Origin: Neurospora tetraspora
Taxonomy: Eukaryota > Ascomycota > Sordariomycetes > Sordariales > Sordariaceae
Reading direction: 5' to 3'
Assembly (NCBI RefSeq): GCF_033439725.1
Contig: NW_026944390.1
Span: 868,001 to 932,000 of the forward strand
Length of the DNA: 64,000 nt
A program made the translations under genes and the position numbers. Below, in pieces: positions 21,875 to 32,296 of this stretch; the first letter of the stretch is position 1; every line of letters begins with the position of its first letter. The notes under the pieces were generated by a model. The model ran no database searches and was not told where the DNA came from. It was given only the letters and a program-made list of their open reading frames with translations.

Positions 21875-23875
21875 TTAATCGATCTTGATGGAAGAGTAGA
21901 TCTTGCGTACGAACCACCAGCTGGAGAAGAAACCAATCGAGCCTGTTGCGTATCAGTTAGCAAATGGCTTATTTACTAAACGAGGGGGTCACGACTTACC
22001 AGTAAGGATAAAGAAGAGGAAGGAAATCAACGCGCTATAGCCAATGTAGAGGACACTACCGGCAAGACCACTGAGCGAGAGCTTGCTGGCCCAGTAAATG
22101 AGCGCATTCATAAAGATATACCCGGCGCTCGCGCCCGCCGCCAAGAAGGCGCGCCATTGCCAGTTATAGTTCTCAGCGCAGAGCAAGAAGTAGACCATCA
22201 GGATGGTAACGGTCGCGCAAGTGAGAATCATGAGGCCGTAGCACAGGAACAGGAATCCGAACATGTAGTAGATCTTGCTGAACCAGATGGAGCTCATGAT
22301 GAAGTAGAGCTCTACAAAGATGGCGCCAAAGGGCAGAATGCCCACCAGGAGCATGCTCGGCATTGGCTTCAAGTACGTGGTCACGGGCGGGATTTGGCGC
22401 GGGATCTGGTTGGTGCGCACGGGCGGCTCGATGGCGGCGGCACGGAAGCCGAGCCAGGAGCCGGTGACGGAGAGCGGGACCGAGATGATGAACCAGATCA
22501 GGATGATGACGAGCATGGTGGTGAAGGGAACGGCGCCCGAGGACTCCTTAACCCACAGGAAGAGGTTCAGGAAGAAGAAGGTGCCGAAGACGATACCGGG
22601 CACCAGGACGGGGGTCAGGATGATGTTCATCTTCCACTTTTCGCCGCCCATGGACTTGTAGATGCGCGCAGAGGTGTAGCCGCCCACGAAGCCGAGGATT
22701 GTGTAGAGAAAGAGAATGATGGTGCCGAGGGAGCCACGGTTGGACGGGGAGAGGAAGCCCAGAAGAGCAAAGGCGATGGTGAAGCCGGTCATGACGAAGA
22801 GCTGGGCACCGTTACCGAGGAAGACGGAGAGGAGCATAGGGTAGGAGGGTGTGCGGAACACATCGCCGTGCACGAGCTTCCAGCCGGAATCCTCCTGGAC
22901 ACCGTCCTCGAGAGCAGAAGTTCCGGAAAGATCGTCCAGGTTGATCTGGTCGAGCCTGTTGTAGCGGGCAATATCCTTTCTCAGGGCACGAACCAGAACG
23001 GACATGACAGTCAGGGTAAGGAACACGACGATGACGGCCGAGTTGATGAGCGAAAACCAGTGAATCTTGGGGTCGAACACGTGAAGATACTTGTCCCAGC
23101 GAGTTGCCCAAGCAGTCTGGGAAGGAATCCAGTAGACGCTGTAGGTGAACTGCACCTTTGTCTCGCCATCCTCCTTAAGCTCAAGCGGCTCAAAGTTGGA
23201 CAGACAAACATCGGTGCTTTCCTTGGGAATATCCTTGGTGTACTTCTTGGACTCTGGCTGTACCAAAACGCCAACAACGCGAAGCTGATCCGGGTTTCCG
23301 CTGACCTCGTGGTACTCGATAAGGATATCGTAATGGTTGTTGAAGATAACATGGTCGTCCCCGTCAACCTGACCCATCAGGAAGCCAGGGTTATAAAACT
23401 CGGTGCCCGTCAACTCGTCCTTGATCCTCTGTCCTGCCGGAAGTCCGTCCACGAGCCAGTTGAGGCTCATACCCTGCCTAATCTTGTCGTTCACGTAAAA
23501 GGCAACCCCTTGCTTGTATGTGGTCGGACATAGCATCTTGCAGGTTTCGTTCTGCTTCATCTTCAGCTCGAAGGGCGATGTCTTTATCCTGTCTCCGAAC
23601 AGGATGCTTCCCAAGCTCTCGCCCACGCTCTTTGGCCCTCCCTCGGGCTGGCAGAACTGGAAATGGGGTTGGTAGTAGTCATAGGAAACGACCGAGTGTA
23701 GAAGCGCATCGGGGGCGGCAACCGGTCGTATCGAGTTCACGTAGAGAGGCACGAGCTCGCCTGGCTTATAAGTCGTCGGCGCGACACCGGGAAGATAGAA
23801 AGCGGATGCGATTTGGGGCGCTACAAGGAGCGAAGCTAATAGCGCCCCGGAGGGCGCGTGGTTCTTGAGCTGCAT
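21875..23875 (-). CDS. TM9 superfamily (EMP70) multispanning membrane protein
   Basis: Exons 23875-22000 and 21942-21875 (647 aa), 57-bp intron GTAAGT...CAACAG. It begins with a signal peptide (ALLASLLVAPQIASA, then FYLPGVAPTTYKPGE), the TM9 start. A lumenal domain with SYDYYQPHFQFCQP, NETCKMLC and LNWLVDGLPAG is followed by nine predicted helices containing TGSWLGFRAAAIEPPVRTNQ and EPPVRTNQIPRQIP. The last exon supplies the C-terminal FVRKIYSSIKID with the KxD-type Golgi retention signal. This fits TMN2/EMP70-type proteins of late Golgi/endosomes, which act in cargo sorting and cell adhesion or metal homeostasis in yeast. Without the second exon the tail would be lost, so the intron is required. 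Confidence 0.93.
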
Positions 23876-24880
23876 CGTCGGTCCAGCGATAGGATAAGTG
23901 TACAGGGTTTACGAAGCTGATAGCGATAGTCTTTGGTTCCGGTTAGCCTGGCCGTAGGTGATGATGGCGGCTAGGGAGGGGAGGAACGATTCGGACACGC
24001 ACTTGTGGTAGGTGTTCTGGGTGTATGATAGCTATGTCACCGCAACCCCGAGAGTCGGGAGAATGTCCGGGAGCTCGTTCAGGAGGCGTGGGAGGGTGTC
24101 GGAGGGGACCTTCTGCGTATAATTGGTGACAATGGCCGACTCAAGGTGCCAGGATATTGCGATCAGTGGGTTGTAGTGGGCCTGGAAGTACGGGGTGGCA
24201 GCGGGGTGCCGGGGGTGGGAGCAACGAGGGCGGACAAGTGGAATGGAATGACAACCTTGACGGCTCCCCTGGGTTAAGAATGAGTTGGTGATGGAGAAGA
24301 TAAATATTCAGGGATGTGACTAGAGGGCACTTTGTTTGGAAGGTGGCAGGTCACTGGCGTCAATTCGAACCTGACCTATGTTGCAAGTAAAACAGCTGGT
24401 GTTTTGTGTTTGTCGAGGGCAAAAAGATGAACAGCTGTCCGAAGTGAATGACAGAGAGGGATGCGATGAATGGAATCCTACCTCTACGAGCCTGAGACGC
24501 CGTGAACAGAGCACCGCAGCGCTGTGTTCCTTTGAAAGCACTGCCGCAGGAGAGTGGAGTGCACGGGCCGTGGAATTGCATTCAATCCAACCAACGAACC
24601 AATCATGGCTTTCTCTGCCTTAACAAGGCCGACCCACTGCAGCTGGCAGGTGTGGGGCCGCCGAGTTTGGTGTCCGTTCACCCTGCACGCCTTGCCAAGC
24701 CTCCAAAAACAAATCCACCAAAGTGCGAAGGGCGGCACCGGCAGGCAAAAAAAGTCCCCCAGAAGAATTTCTCTGCAGTCAATCGCAACGGGAAACCGAC
24801 CTTATCACCACCAACCAAAACCGACCGTCCTGTCTCGATATTGAAGCCGATACGAGACACATCACTCAACCGCAACGAAC
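23876..24880. other. divergent intergenic region TM9 / LCP5
   Basis: About 1 kb, presumably carrying both promoters. No ORF with recognisable content. The 24.37-24.87 kb part is the likely LCP5 5' UTR and promoter. Confidence 0.45.
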
Positions 24881-26056
24881 ATGGCGGCACCAGCAACCCT
24901 TCCAGCCCTGCTGGACACTCTCACCAAGTCTCTGACTTCCACCCTCGAACTCGCCCCTAAGCTCTCGACCATCGACCCCCCCAAGGACGGCATCTCTCTC
25001 CTCGACGTCAAGAACGAGCTCCTTCTTTCCTACCTTCAGAACCTCGTCTTCCTCATCCTCCTCAAGCTCCGCCAGGCCCGCACCGGCGCTCAAAAGAAGA
25101 AGAGCGGTGATGATGATGGGGAATCGAACGACCAAGACCTAGACGACCTGGTGGTCAAGAAGCTCGTCGAGCTCCGTCTCTACCTGGAGAAGGGTGTCCG
25201 CCCGCTCGAGGACAAGCTCCGCTACCAGATCGACAAGGTTCTGCGCGCCGCCGACGACGCCGAGCGCAGCGCCAAGCAAGCCGAGGCCGCCGCGAAGGCT
25301 GCCGAGCAGCAGCCCGACTCCGAGTCCGAGGCCGCTGAATCCGGCGACGAGGAAGAAGCCGCCCCCTCGGGCCAGAAGCTGTCCGACCTGCAATTCCGCC
25401 CCAACATCTCCTCGTTTGTCCGCGGCTCCGGCGCCCCTGGCAGCGAAGACAAGCCCAAGATCGGCGTGGGCAAGTCGACCGACGCCAATGGCGTGTACCG
25501 CCCTCCGCGCATCGCGCCGACGGTCATGCCGACGACGACGACGGAGCGCCGCGAGAGCGCGCGCGACAAGAAGCCGCTCAAGAGCGCGACGCTCGACGAG
25601 TTCATTGCGGACGAGATGTCGACGGCGCCCGTGGCCGAGCCCAGCATCGGCACGACCATTGTCAACTTTGGCCGGCGCACCAAGACGGCGGCGGAGCGCA
25701 AGGTGGAGGAGGAGAGGCGCACGTACGAAGAAACCAACTTTGTGCGTCTGCCGACAGCGGGCAAGAAGGACAAGGCCAAGCAGCGCGCGCTCGAGGGCCG
25801 CAGCAGCAAGATGCAGTTTGGTGGCGAGGATTGGCGCAATCTTGGCGTTGGCGTGGACCGTATCAACAGACTTACCTCTGGTGGCCGTGATCGCAAGGGA
25901 ACCAAGGCTCTGTTGGAGAAGAGCAGGAAGCGTGGACGTGATACCACTGATGGACCCAAGGGCAGTGGTGACAGTGGAGTTGCTATGGGCGAGCGTTTCC
26001 AGAAGAGACTCAAGGTGTTGGAGGGCGGCAGGAGAGACAGGGGCAAGAAGAGGTAA
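24881..26056 (+). CDS. lcp5: LCP5/neuroguidin-type Sas10/C1D U3 snoRNP protein
   Basis: Single exon, 391 aa. The Sas10/Utp3/C1D domain lies at the N-terminus: LDVKNELLLSYLQNLVFLIL, then VKKLVELRLYLEKGVRPLED and LRYQIDKVLRAAD. The rest is charged: an acidic middle (EEEAAPSG), the conserved LSDLQFRPN ... YRPPRIAPT block typical for Lcp5/NGDN, and a basic C-terminus (GGRRDRGKKR) fitting nucleolar targeting. Lcp5 belongs to the small-subunit processome and helps early 18S rRNA processing. The gene converges on the flavin monooxygenase, with about 200 bp between stop codons. Confidence 0.9.
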   Translation: MAAPATLPALLDTLTKSLTSTLELAPKLSTIDPPKDGISLLDVKNELLLSYLQNLVFLILLKLRQARTGAQKKKSGDDDGESNDQDLDDLVVKKLVELRLYLEKGVRPLEDKLRYQIDKVLRAADDAERSAKQAEAAAKAAEQQPDSESEAAESGDEEEAAPSGQKLSDLQFRPNISSFVRGSGAPGSEDKPKIGVGKSTDANGVYRPPRIAPTVMPTTTTERRESARDKKPLKSATLDEFIADEMSTAPVAEPSIGTTIVNFGRRTKTAAERKVEEERRTYEETNFVRLPTAGKKDKAKQRALEGRSSKMQFGGEDWRNLGVGVDRINRLTSGGRDRKGTKALLEKSRKRGRDTTDGPKGSGDSGVAMGERFQKRLKVLEGGRRDRGKKR

Positions 26057-26254
26057 AGAGGTGGTTAAGGAACACATTTTTTGGATTCTTGTTCTATCTA
26101 TTGTCATTCTTGGCCCTCTGTGCGGGCCATCACATTATCGAATTCAGTTGAATTCTCCCTCGACACCGTTTTGCTTCATTCGTTCTGTGCATCCGTCACT
26201 TTTGTCTCGACACCACACTTCGATCCCGTTCCTCAACTTGGTTTTTGTCAACAC

Positions 26255-27936
26255 TCATGTCACAATACGCATAGTCCTCCCGCGAATCTCCTCCTCACGC
26301 ACATGGTGTACTCCATTCACCATGGTACCCTGATCCTCCGCCTCCCTAGCCTGCAGTCTGTTGCGGAGTCTGTCCTCAGCCGCAACCATCTTCATAGGCA
26401 AGTTCTCGCCCAGACCAAAGAAGACAAAGAACGCCCACTTCCAGCGGAACGGGTTGATAGCAACGCAGAAGAAGAACCACCACATGAGCTCGAGGTACGT
26501 AAAGAACTCAAACGGTCCGACGGGGCTCCTCCCCTTCAGGAGACTCGTCATGTCAATCCACCGCTTCATCCAGAACGTGGAAGGGCGGGTGCGATCATCG
26601 AGCAAGAAGACCAACAGTAGCCTCGTGTAGATGCCAATGTGCCAGTTTCCCACCGATCCGATACCGTTCATGTACGTGCAGTTGATGGCCGATACGCTGG
26701 GGAACTGCGGCGGGAAGGTCTGCAAGTACCAGTTGGGCGGCTTGTAGTCGCCCTCCAGACACTCCTTGGGCAAGAAATCCAGCTTGGGCCTTTCGTATCC
26801 GGTAGCCATGACCACCATGTCGCCCTCGATCTCCTCCGTCTGTCCCGGGTCTTCGGGGTTGGTTCCCTTTTCGCGGCGGTTGATCTTGACTCCGTTTTCG
26901 GTAAACCCTTCAATGTCGCAGCGCAACCACTTCACCTTGCCGCTGCGGATCTGGTTCATAACCTCCGAGTTGACCATGGGCGTGTCGGTGAAGAGACCCT
27001 TTTTGTCCGACGGCGGCGCAATGTCCTCCAGCTCCCGGTAGAACAGCTTGCGGAGGAAGAACTCCGGGATCCAGCTGAACCGCGTCTCCTGGCCGAAGAT
27101 GTTGAGCGCCAGCAGCATGTTGACGACGGGGTGGCGGGGGATGATCCACTTCTCCGAGCGGGCGAGGACGTACACCTGAGCGGCGCCCTCCTCAACCGCA
27201 AATTCAAGGCTTTCGACGGCGCTGGCACCGCCGCCGATGACAATCAGCGTCTTGCCCTTGGCGGATTTACCGGTCAGCTGGCTTGAATGGTGGATCTCGC
27301 CCTGGAAGGAGTCCATGCCGGGCATGTGAGGGATCTTAGGGTTACCACAGGTACCGACGGCGCAGATGATGCCGTCGAATTGGCCGTGGGTCTCGGCGTC
27401 GTTGTTGATGGTCCATTTCTTGGTCTCGGGGTCCTGGCGGGTGCTGGTGACGGGGGTTTCGAAGACTGTGCGCTCGTCGAGCCGGTAACGCTTCCAGAGC
27501 TCGCGGACCTGGGAGAGGATTTGGTGCTTGTCGGGGTAGCCTTGCTTCCAGTTTACCGAGGGATGGAAGCGGTACATGAGGGAGTGAATTTGAAGGCCAG
27601 AGGTGTTGTTTACTCTCTGTGCGAAGGGGGAACGAATGGTCAGACATCGTGGTTCGTTTGCGTTGTTGGGAGATCACTTACACTCCAGATTCCTCCAATG
27701 TTCTCCTCCTTTCCGGCCTCGAAGATCCGAACATCGCAGCCATGACCGACGCAGTGGGCAGCACTCGTAACGCCAGTGATACCACCACCAATGACTGCGA
27801 TTCTGGGCCGACCAAGACGTGCCTTGGGACTTGGAGGTGTGGGTGATAGCAGCTTGTCCAGCACAAACTGGATGACCTGAAAGATGAAAAGAAGCGGGTG
27901 TAGGATGGGGTTCTGAATCCTCGATTGGAACGTCAT
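26255..27936 (-). CDS. flavin-containing monooxygenase (FMO-like, 538 aa)
   Basis: Exons 27936-27682 and 27616-26255; a 65-bp intron GTAAGT...CACAG, phase 0. An N-terminal hydrophobic stretch (LLFIFQVIQFVLDKLL) precedes the FAD-binding Rossmann motif RIAVIGGGITGVTSA. The FMO identifying motif is FQGEIHHSSQL, and the NADP site is LIVIGGGASAVES; a late ATGYERPKLDFL block is also typical. A second hydrophobic segment near the C-terminus (LELMWWFFFCVAINPFRWKW) suggests membrane association. FMO-type enzymes oxygenate soft nucleophiles or act as Baeyer-Villiger enzymes; the substrate cannot be deduced. No neighbouring secondary-metabolism core gene was seen. Confidence 0.88.
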
Positions 27937-28603
27937 CTTGAAGATGATTTAGAAATTGTCGTTACTGAACATGCGACGGTTTGAAGGCTGTTGATTTGAT
28001 GGAGGATTGATGGAGTATTTCAGTAAACAGAGCTTGACAGAGGGCTGCGTCGATTCGATGGTTTTCTTGTGAGACTTTGGGTTACTTCGTTGATCACTCT
28101 GAAAAGCGAACAAGCAGGATGGAATTGACTTGGGACAAAAACATTCGATGGGATGAACGGCGTGAAGTTTTTGTTTTCTTTCTCTTGTAGCTTACTGTGG
28201 TTCCTGAATTTAAGCGGGATGCTTGACGTCATCGCGACGAGAGCATAGCTGCGCATGTGAAAATCCCACTCCACTTTGACAGGTCAACGTCAACACATCA
28301 ACAAAACAACGACAATGTGCCAATCATTCATTCTCTCCGGGGTGAACAGACAGTCGCTTGGATGCACCCGTCGCACCATATGGTATACGATGTTGCTTTT
28401 ATACCACATTGACCTTGGTTTGGGTGTCGACTTCTGGAAAGGCTGTTGGGCCCCTCCTGTTTCATTCCTGCCACCATCAAAATCAGCATGTGATAGGTCC
28501 CTGACTTTGTTGCGCCTCCAACACTTTCGCTTTCCTCGGAACTGGGCAACGCTGCAAGCCCGGCCGGATGCAGACCGGCCTACATCTTAAATACAATCTA
28601 GTG
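27937..28603. other. intergenic upstream of the monooxygenase
   Basis: Promoter side of the monooxygenase. A 104-codon open frame at 28276-28590 has no recognisable motif and I do not support it as a gene. Confidence 0.4.
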
Positions 28604-28821
28604 CTGGTTTTTTGTTAGCTTGGTACCTACTCCTGGTACACTGGACGAGATCTCTTCCGAATTGTCCCAAACCTTATAAGGACTAAATCAATGGTTAGGC
28701 ACGGATCCGAAAGGCATCAACAAGATCCAATACGGTGTATTTTATTTTGGAAAAAGCATATTCACAGCATGAAAACGCCTAGGGAAGTTGACCCGAGGTC
28801 TCGAGCTAACAAACAAACCAG
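28604..28821. mobile_element. MITE-like element, copy B (ends CTGGTTT...AAACCAG)
   Basis: Left end CTGGTTTTTTGTTAGCTTGG at 28604 and right end GCTAACAAACAAACCAG ending at 28821 form the same kind of inverted terminus as the copy at 5951-6224. The interior is non-coding. A further right end of the same family lies 535 bp downstream, so the larger element may be 28604-29356 with an internal terminus. Confidence 0.55.
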
Positions 28822-29356
28822 TATCGGACTGTACCGAGGGCCGTGATATGGTTTGATATGGTCTCCGGCCTCCGGGTTTTCCGTCTCAACGAGCCGTTAC
28901 CCAGTGGCGCGGACATCAGCATCCCACTCGGCATTGCGAGTTTGCGACCATTGGGATCCGTCAAATTTAAAACACTAGATCTGAAGCGAAGGAAATCGAT
29001 ATACAGAAACCCAACGGCTCACCTTCAACTCTTGGGCAAGACGGAGTTCGAGGTCTCTCATTTCGACATGAGTAAAGTTTGACGCACTGCACCACGATAG
29101 CCCCCCACGAGCTTTCTCGCAAGAGCTGTTTGAAGCATGCAATGTTTGCTGGCGCGAATGACCTTCCTCCGTTGAAATCGTCGTTATGCGTGAGGCCCAG
29201 CTTTCTCGACAGGGGATACCTGGAGTTCTCATTGGCCTCCCTCGCCTCCGTGGAGAGAAAACTGGTCTTCGTTTGAAGCGACGGGTAGAAGCCCGAATGC
29301 GTTTCCAGTTTCAGTGGAAATTGGCGTTTTTTGTACCAAGCTAACAAACAAACCAG
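28822..29356. mobile_element. second right end of the MITE-like family, with internal homology to copy A
   Basis: TTTTTTGTACCAAGCTAACA continuing to AACCAG ends at 29356 and matches the right end of copy A. CTCATTGGCCTC (29230-29241) followed by a GAGAGAA...CGTTTG block also matches copy A internally. No separate left end was found between 28822 and 29330. Confidence 0.5.
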
Positions 29357-29846
29357 GCGATTCTTGTATTGGGCCAATGAGTATTTTCCATTTTCCCGGT
29401 CCGATTGGCTTCGAGAAATGTTGCTAATGAGCAATCAAAGGTTTTATGTATGTATTTTCCGGCTTCGTTGAAAGCTCTGTGCAAGGACTCATCGTTTGCT
29501 GTCAACAACAACAACAACAACACCAACATGTGGAGCCCATGTGTGAGGCCCGTTGATTACGACAGTTGCTGCTAAGTGTGATAGCGAGCATGTCTTGAAA
29601 GGATGAGGACCTCCGAGTCTGTCGACTATCTCCATACCTCAGCACTCGCCATTTTTAGATACGCGCCGTCTTTTACTTTTTTTTCTTGGTGCATTTTTGT
29701 GAGCACCATCCTCGTTTGTATGTTTTCCTCACCTCTTTAGTTGTCTGTGACGATGAACTGACGTATGGTATCAGAACGAGTTATGCGAAATAGAACATCC
29801 CCTACCGTTGCTAATATACAAAGTGCTTACAGGGAAACGCTTCAGC

Positions 29847-32296
29847 ATGCCGTCAAGCTGTTCTAGCTCATCATCCTTTGCATCATCCCTTGACAGCTGC
29901 TATTATCTTAGACCCGTTGTCAGCTCTCCTTATCCTAGGCGTACTGGCGGTTCTGTCTGGATTCTGGAAGAAAATTCTTTGAAAGACATGCCAGCCAATA
30001 TCCAGGTTATGCAGGCCACTGGGTGTACGAACGCAGAAGCGGTCAGGCTACTGGAGGTAAGCACCATCATGCGTTCGTTCTTAGTAAAGTTCCCGACTAA
30101 ACAAATCTACTTTCTACGCAGAAAACCAACGGCAACATCCGTAAAGCGATGGCCTTTCTTGTGAGTCGAACCATCGCCGATACGGTCGTCTAGACCGAGC
30201 CCAACACCGGGAAAGCATGAGAACGATTAATGTTGACATGAACTACTCGAAGCCGGGAAAAGATGAATGGAACTTCACCCTTCCTCGAGTGAAGGTACCC
30301 GAAAAATCAAGCAGCGCCATGGGTTATGGGGATGGCTTCAAAGGCAGATATGGCACACGTCGGCAGTGTTATGAATTCACCGAAGGCAACGAGCATGATA
30401 CCGAAGACCTTACGACTAGCCTCGATAAGTTGGTCGCTGATATTCAACGTGGCGTATCTTGTACGGTGATTCGCAGTCAACTTACACGCTGTCGGGAGCG
30501 AGTGGGGGCTGACAAGACTCGTCAACTGTTGAACGGACTGGTTAAAGGATTTCCTGGGTTCTTCTACGTTGTAGAGAGTCGAGATGTCGAGATGGTGAAA
30601 ATGTGAGCAGAGTACGGAGGCGACGCCAACACCACCTACGGAACAAGAAGGCTCCCTCTCATTGCCTATGCCATCACCCTCGGAACATCGTATTCAACGG
30701 ACACGACGGCGCTTCTCAAAGCACTTCTAAGTGTTGGCGCATCTGTGGCTTGTATCCCCGAAGCCTTCCACACGCCTCTCGAGCGAGACCTTTTGGATGA
30801 TGATCCTTCAACTGAAGAGCTTGCTGATTTAGCTGGCGAACATCAAAAATGGTGCAGCCCCTATGCTCGGAAGCGAATGACGGATACTCTGAACTTTCGC
30901 TTTGAACAGCGATACCTTCTTCACCGCGCCGCTCTTCTGGAGCGTTTCTCAGGTGCAAAGCAGCAGGTCGCCAAACTACACAAAGCTGAAGCCCTACTGG
31001 GCATCCACTACTACCTCGTTGGTCAAACGGCCGCAATCACCTTTGTCGTCGATCGCTTAACCAGGTAAGGACTTTCCCCCATATCCCATATCATCAGAAC
31101 ATACCAGCTATCTTCGGAGTTCCCCTTTGCTGACACCAGCTAAACCAACACAGCCACCTCGCACTTGGAGCAGAACGACCAATGATTCTTTTGTTTGCCG
31201 GACCAAGTGGACACGGCAAAACCGAACTTGCTCGCAATCTTGGCAAGCTCATATCGTTGGACTTGCACATGACCGATTGCACCAGCACGCGTTACGTGAC
31301 GGACCTCTGGGGGCCATACTTCCCATATCAAGGATGGGAAAAAGGCTCCGCCCTCACGAACTTTCTGGCAGAACATACCGCGCAGCGCAGCATTGTTTTC
31401 CTGGATGAATTCGAGAAGACGGAGGATGAAGTCCGGGAGTCGCTTCTCAAGCCCTTTGAGGAAGGTAGGTGTCTCCCCTTTTTCTTCCCTGTTTATGTGG
31501 AGGAGGCCGAGTTGTAACTCATGATCACATCCTGTTCTAGGCATCACTCGTAACCGCAAATCCCTCGAGTGGATTAACTGTTCCAAGACGATTTGGATTC
31601 TGGCAACAAATGCGTTTGACCACATCATCCACAACTTCTGCAAGAAGCACGACAAGACTCTCTTTGCGGACGAGCCCGGACGAGAGGGGCAGAAGCTTAT
31701 AACGAAGCTTTCGAAGATGATACAGAAAGAGAGCATCTCCAAGTTCGGAGTGAGTGTAATTCATTTCGCCGCAAATGGAAGAAAACGGGGCAAGGACCTG
31801 CTGAGTAGCATGCTAACACCGGCAAAAGGCACCATTGTCAGGACGCATCACAGAATTTGTCCCATTCCTGACCTTCTCGCACAGCGAGTAAGTCGCAGTG
31901 GCAGACAGATTCCTCGCGAGCTTTGGCAGTGAGGTGATCAAACCAGTCAAAGAGAGCACCGTGCCAAACCAGGCTCGGCTAGTGGGGGACCTCGACGTCC
32001 AAGTTCGACGCAGCTACTCGGTCTGCAGAGCATTGGTGACGTACGGTTACACCCCTGAGCTGGGGGCTCGGAGCATTGCCAACACGGTGAGCCGGGACAT
32101 CAGCGTCCCCGTGGTGAAGGAGTATCTTGATAGAAGAGAGGGGATTCGTGAGGACCAGGGGAAGTCTACGTTTGTCGTTGGCGTGGACGAGGATGGCATG
32201 ATTGATGTGTCGGAGTCGCCCAATGAGGGGGGACATCTGCGTCGTCTTATAGCTTCTCTTAGCACGGGATCTGCTCCTCTTCTGGAGGAATTATAA
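29847..32296 (+). pseudogene. ClpB-like AAA ATPase with N-terminal UBA-like segment, disrupted
   Basis: Likely exons: 29847-30056, 30122-30160, about 30253-31064, 31154-31464, 31541-31749 and 31829-32296. The N-terminus has a UBA-like helix set (ANIQVMQATGCTNAEAVRLL|KTNGNIRKAMAFL, split by an intron). The middle contains an ankyrin-like stretch (AEYGGDANTTYG). The ATPase has Walker A GPSGHGKTEL and Walker B IVFLDEFEK, with sensor ATNAF. The C-terminus (YTPELGARSIANTV) resembles the ClpB/Hsp100 D2 small domain. Two in-frame stops interrupt otherwise continuous homology: TGA at 30604-30606, where Trp is expected before AEYGGD, and TAA at 31889-31891, where Gln is expected between SE and VAVADRF. 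Both fit G-to-A or C-to-T changes. The junction after AMAFL is uncertain and may hide a third lesion. If expressed at all it would be truncated. Confidence 0.72.

Noticed and set aside
22157-23533. 458-codon + strand ORF antisense to the TM9 gene
   Set aside because: Highly charged, domain-free shadow of a well-supported multispanning protein.
26255-27936. Secondary-metabolite cluster around the flavin monooxygenase and GH43 gene
   Set aside because: No PKS, NRPS, terpene or transporter/regulator genes nearby; the neighbours are housekeeping genes.
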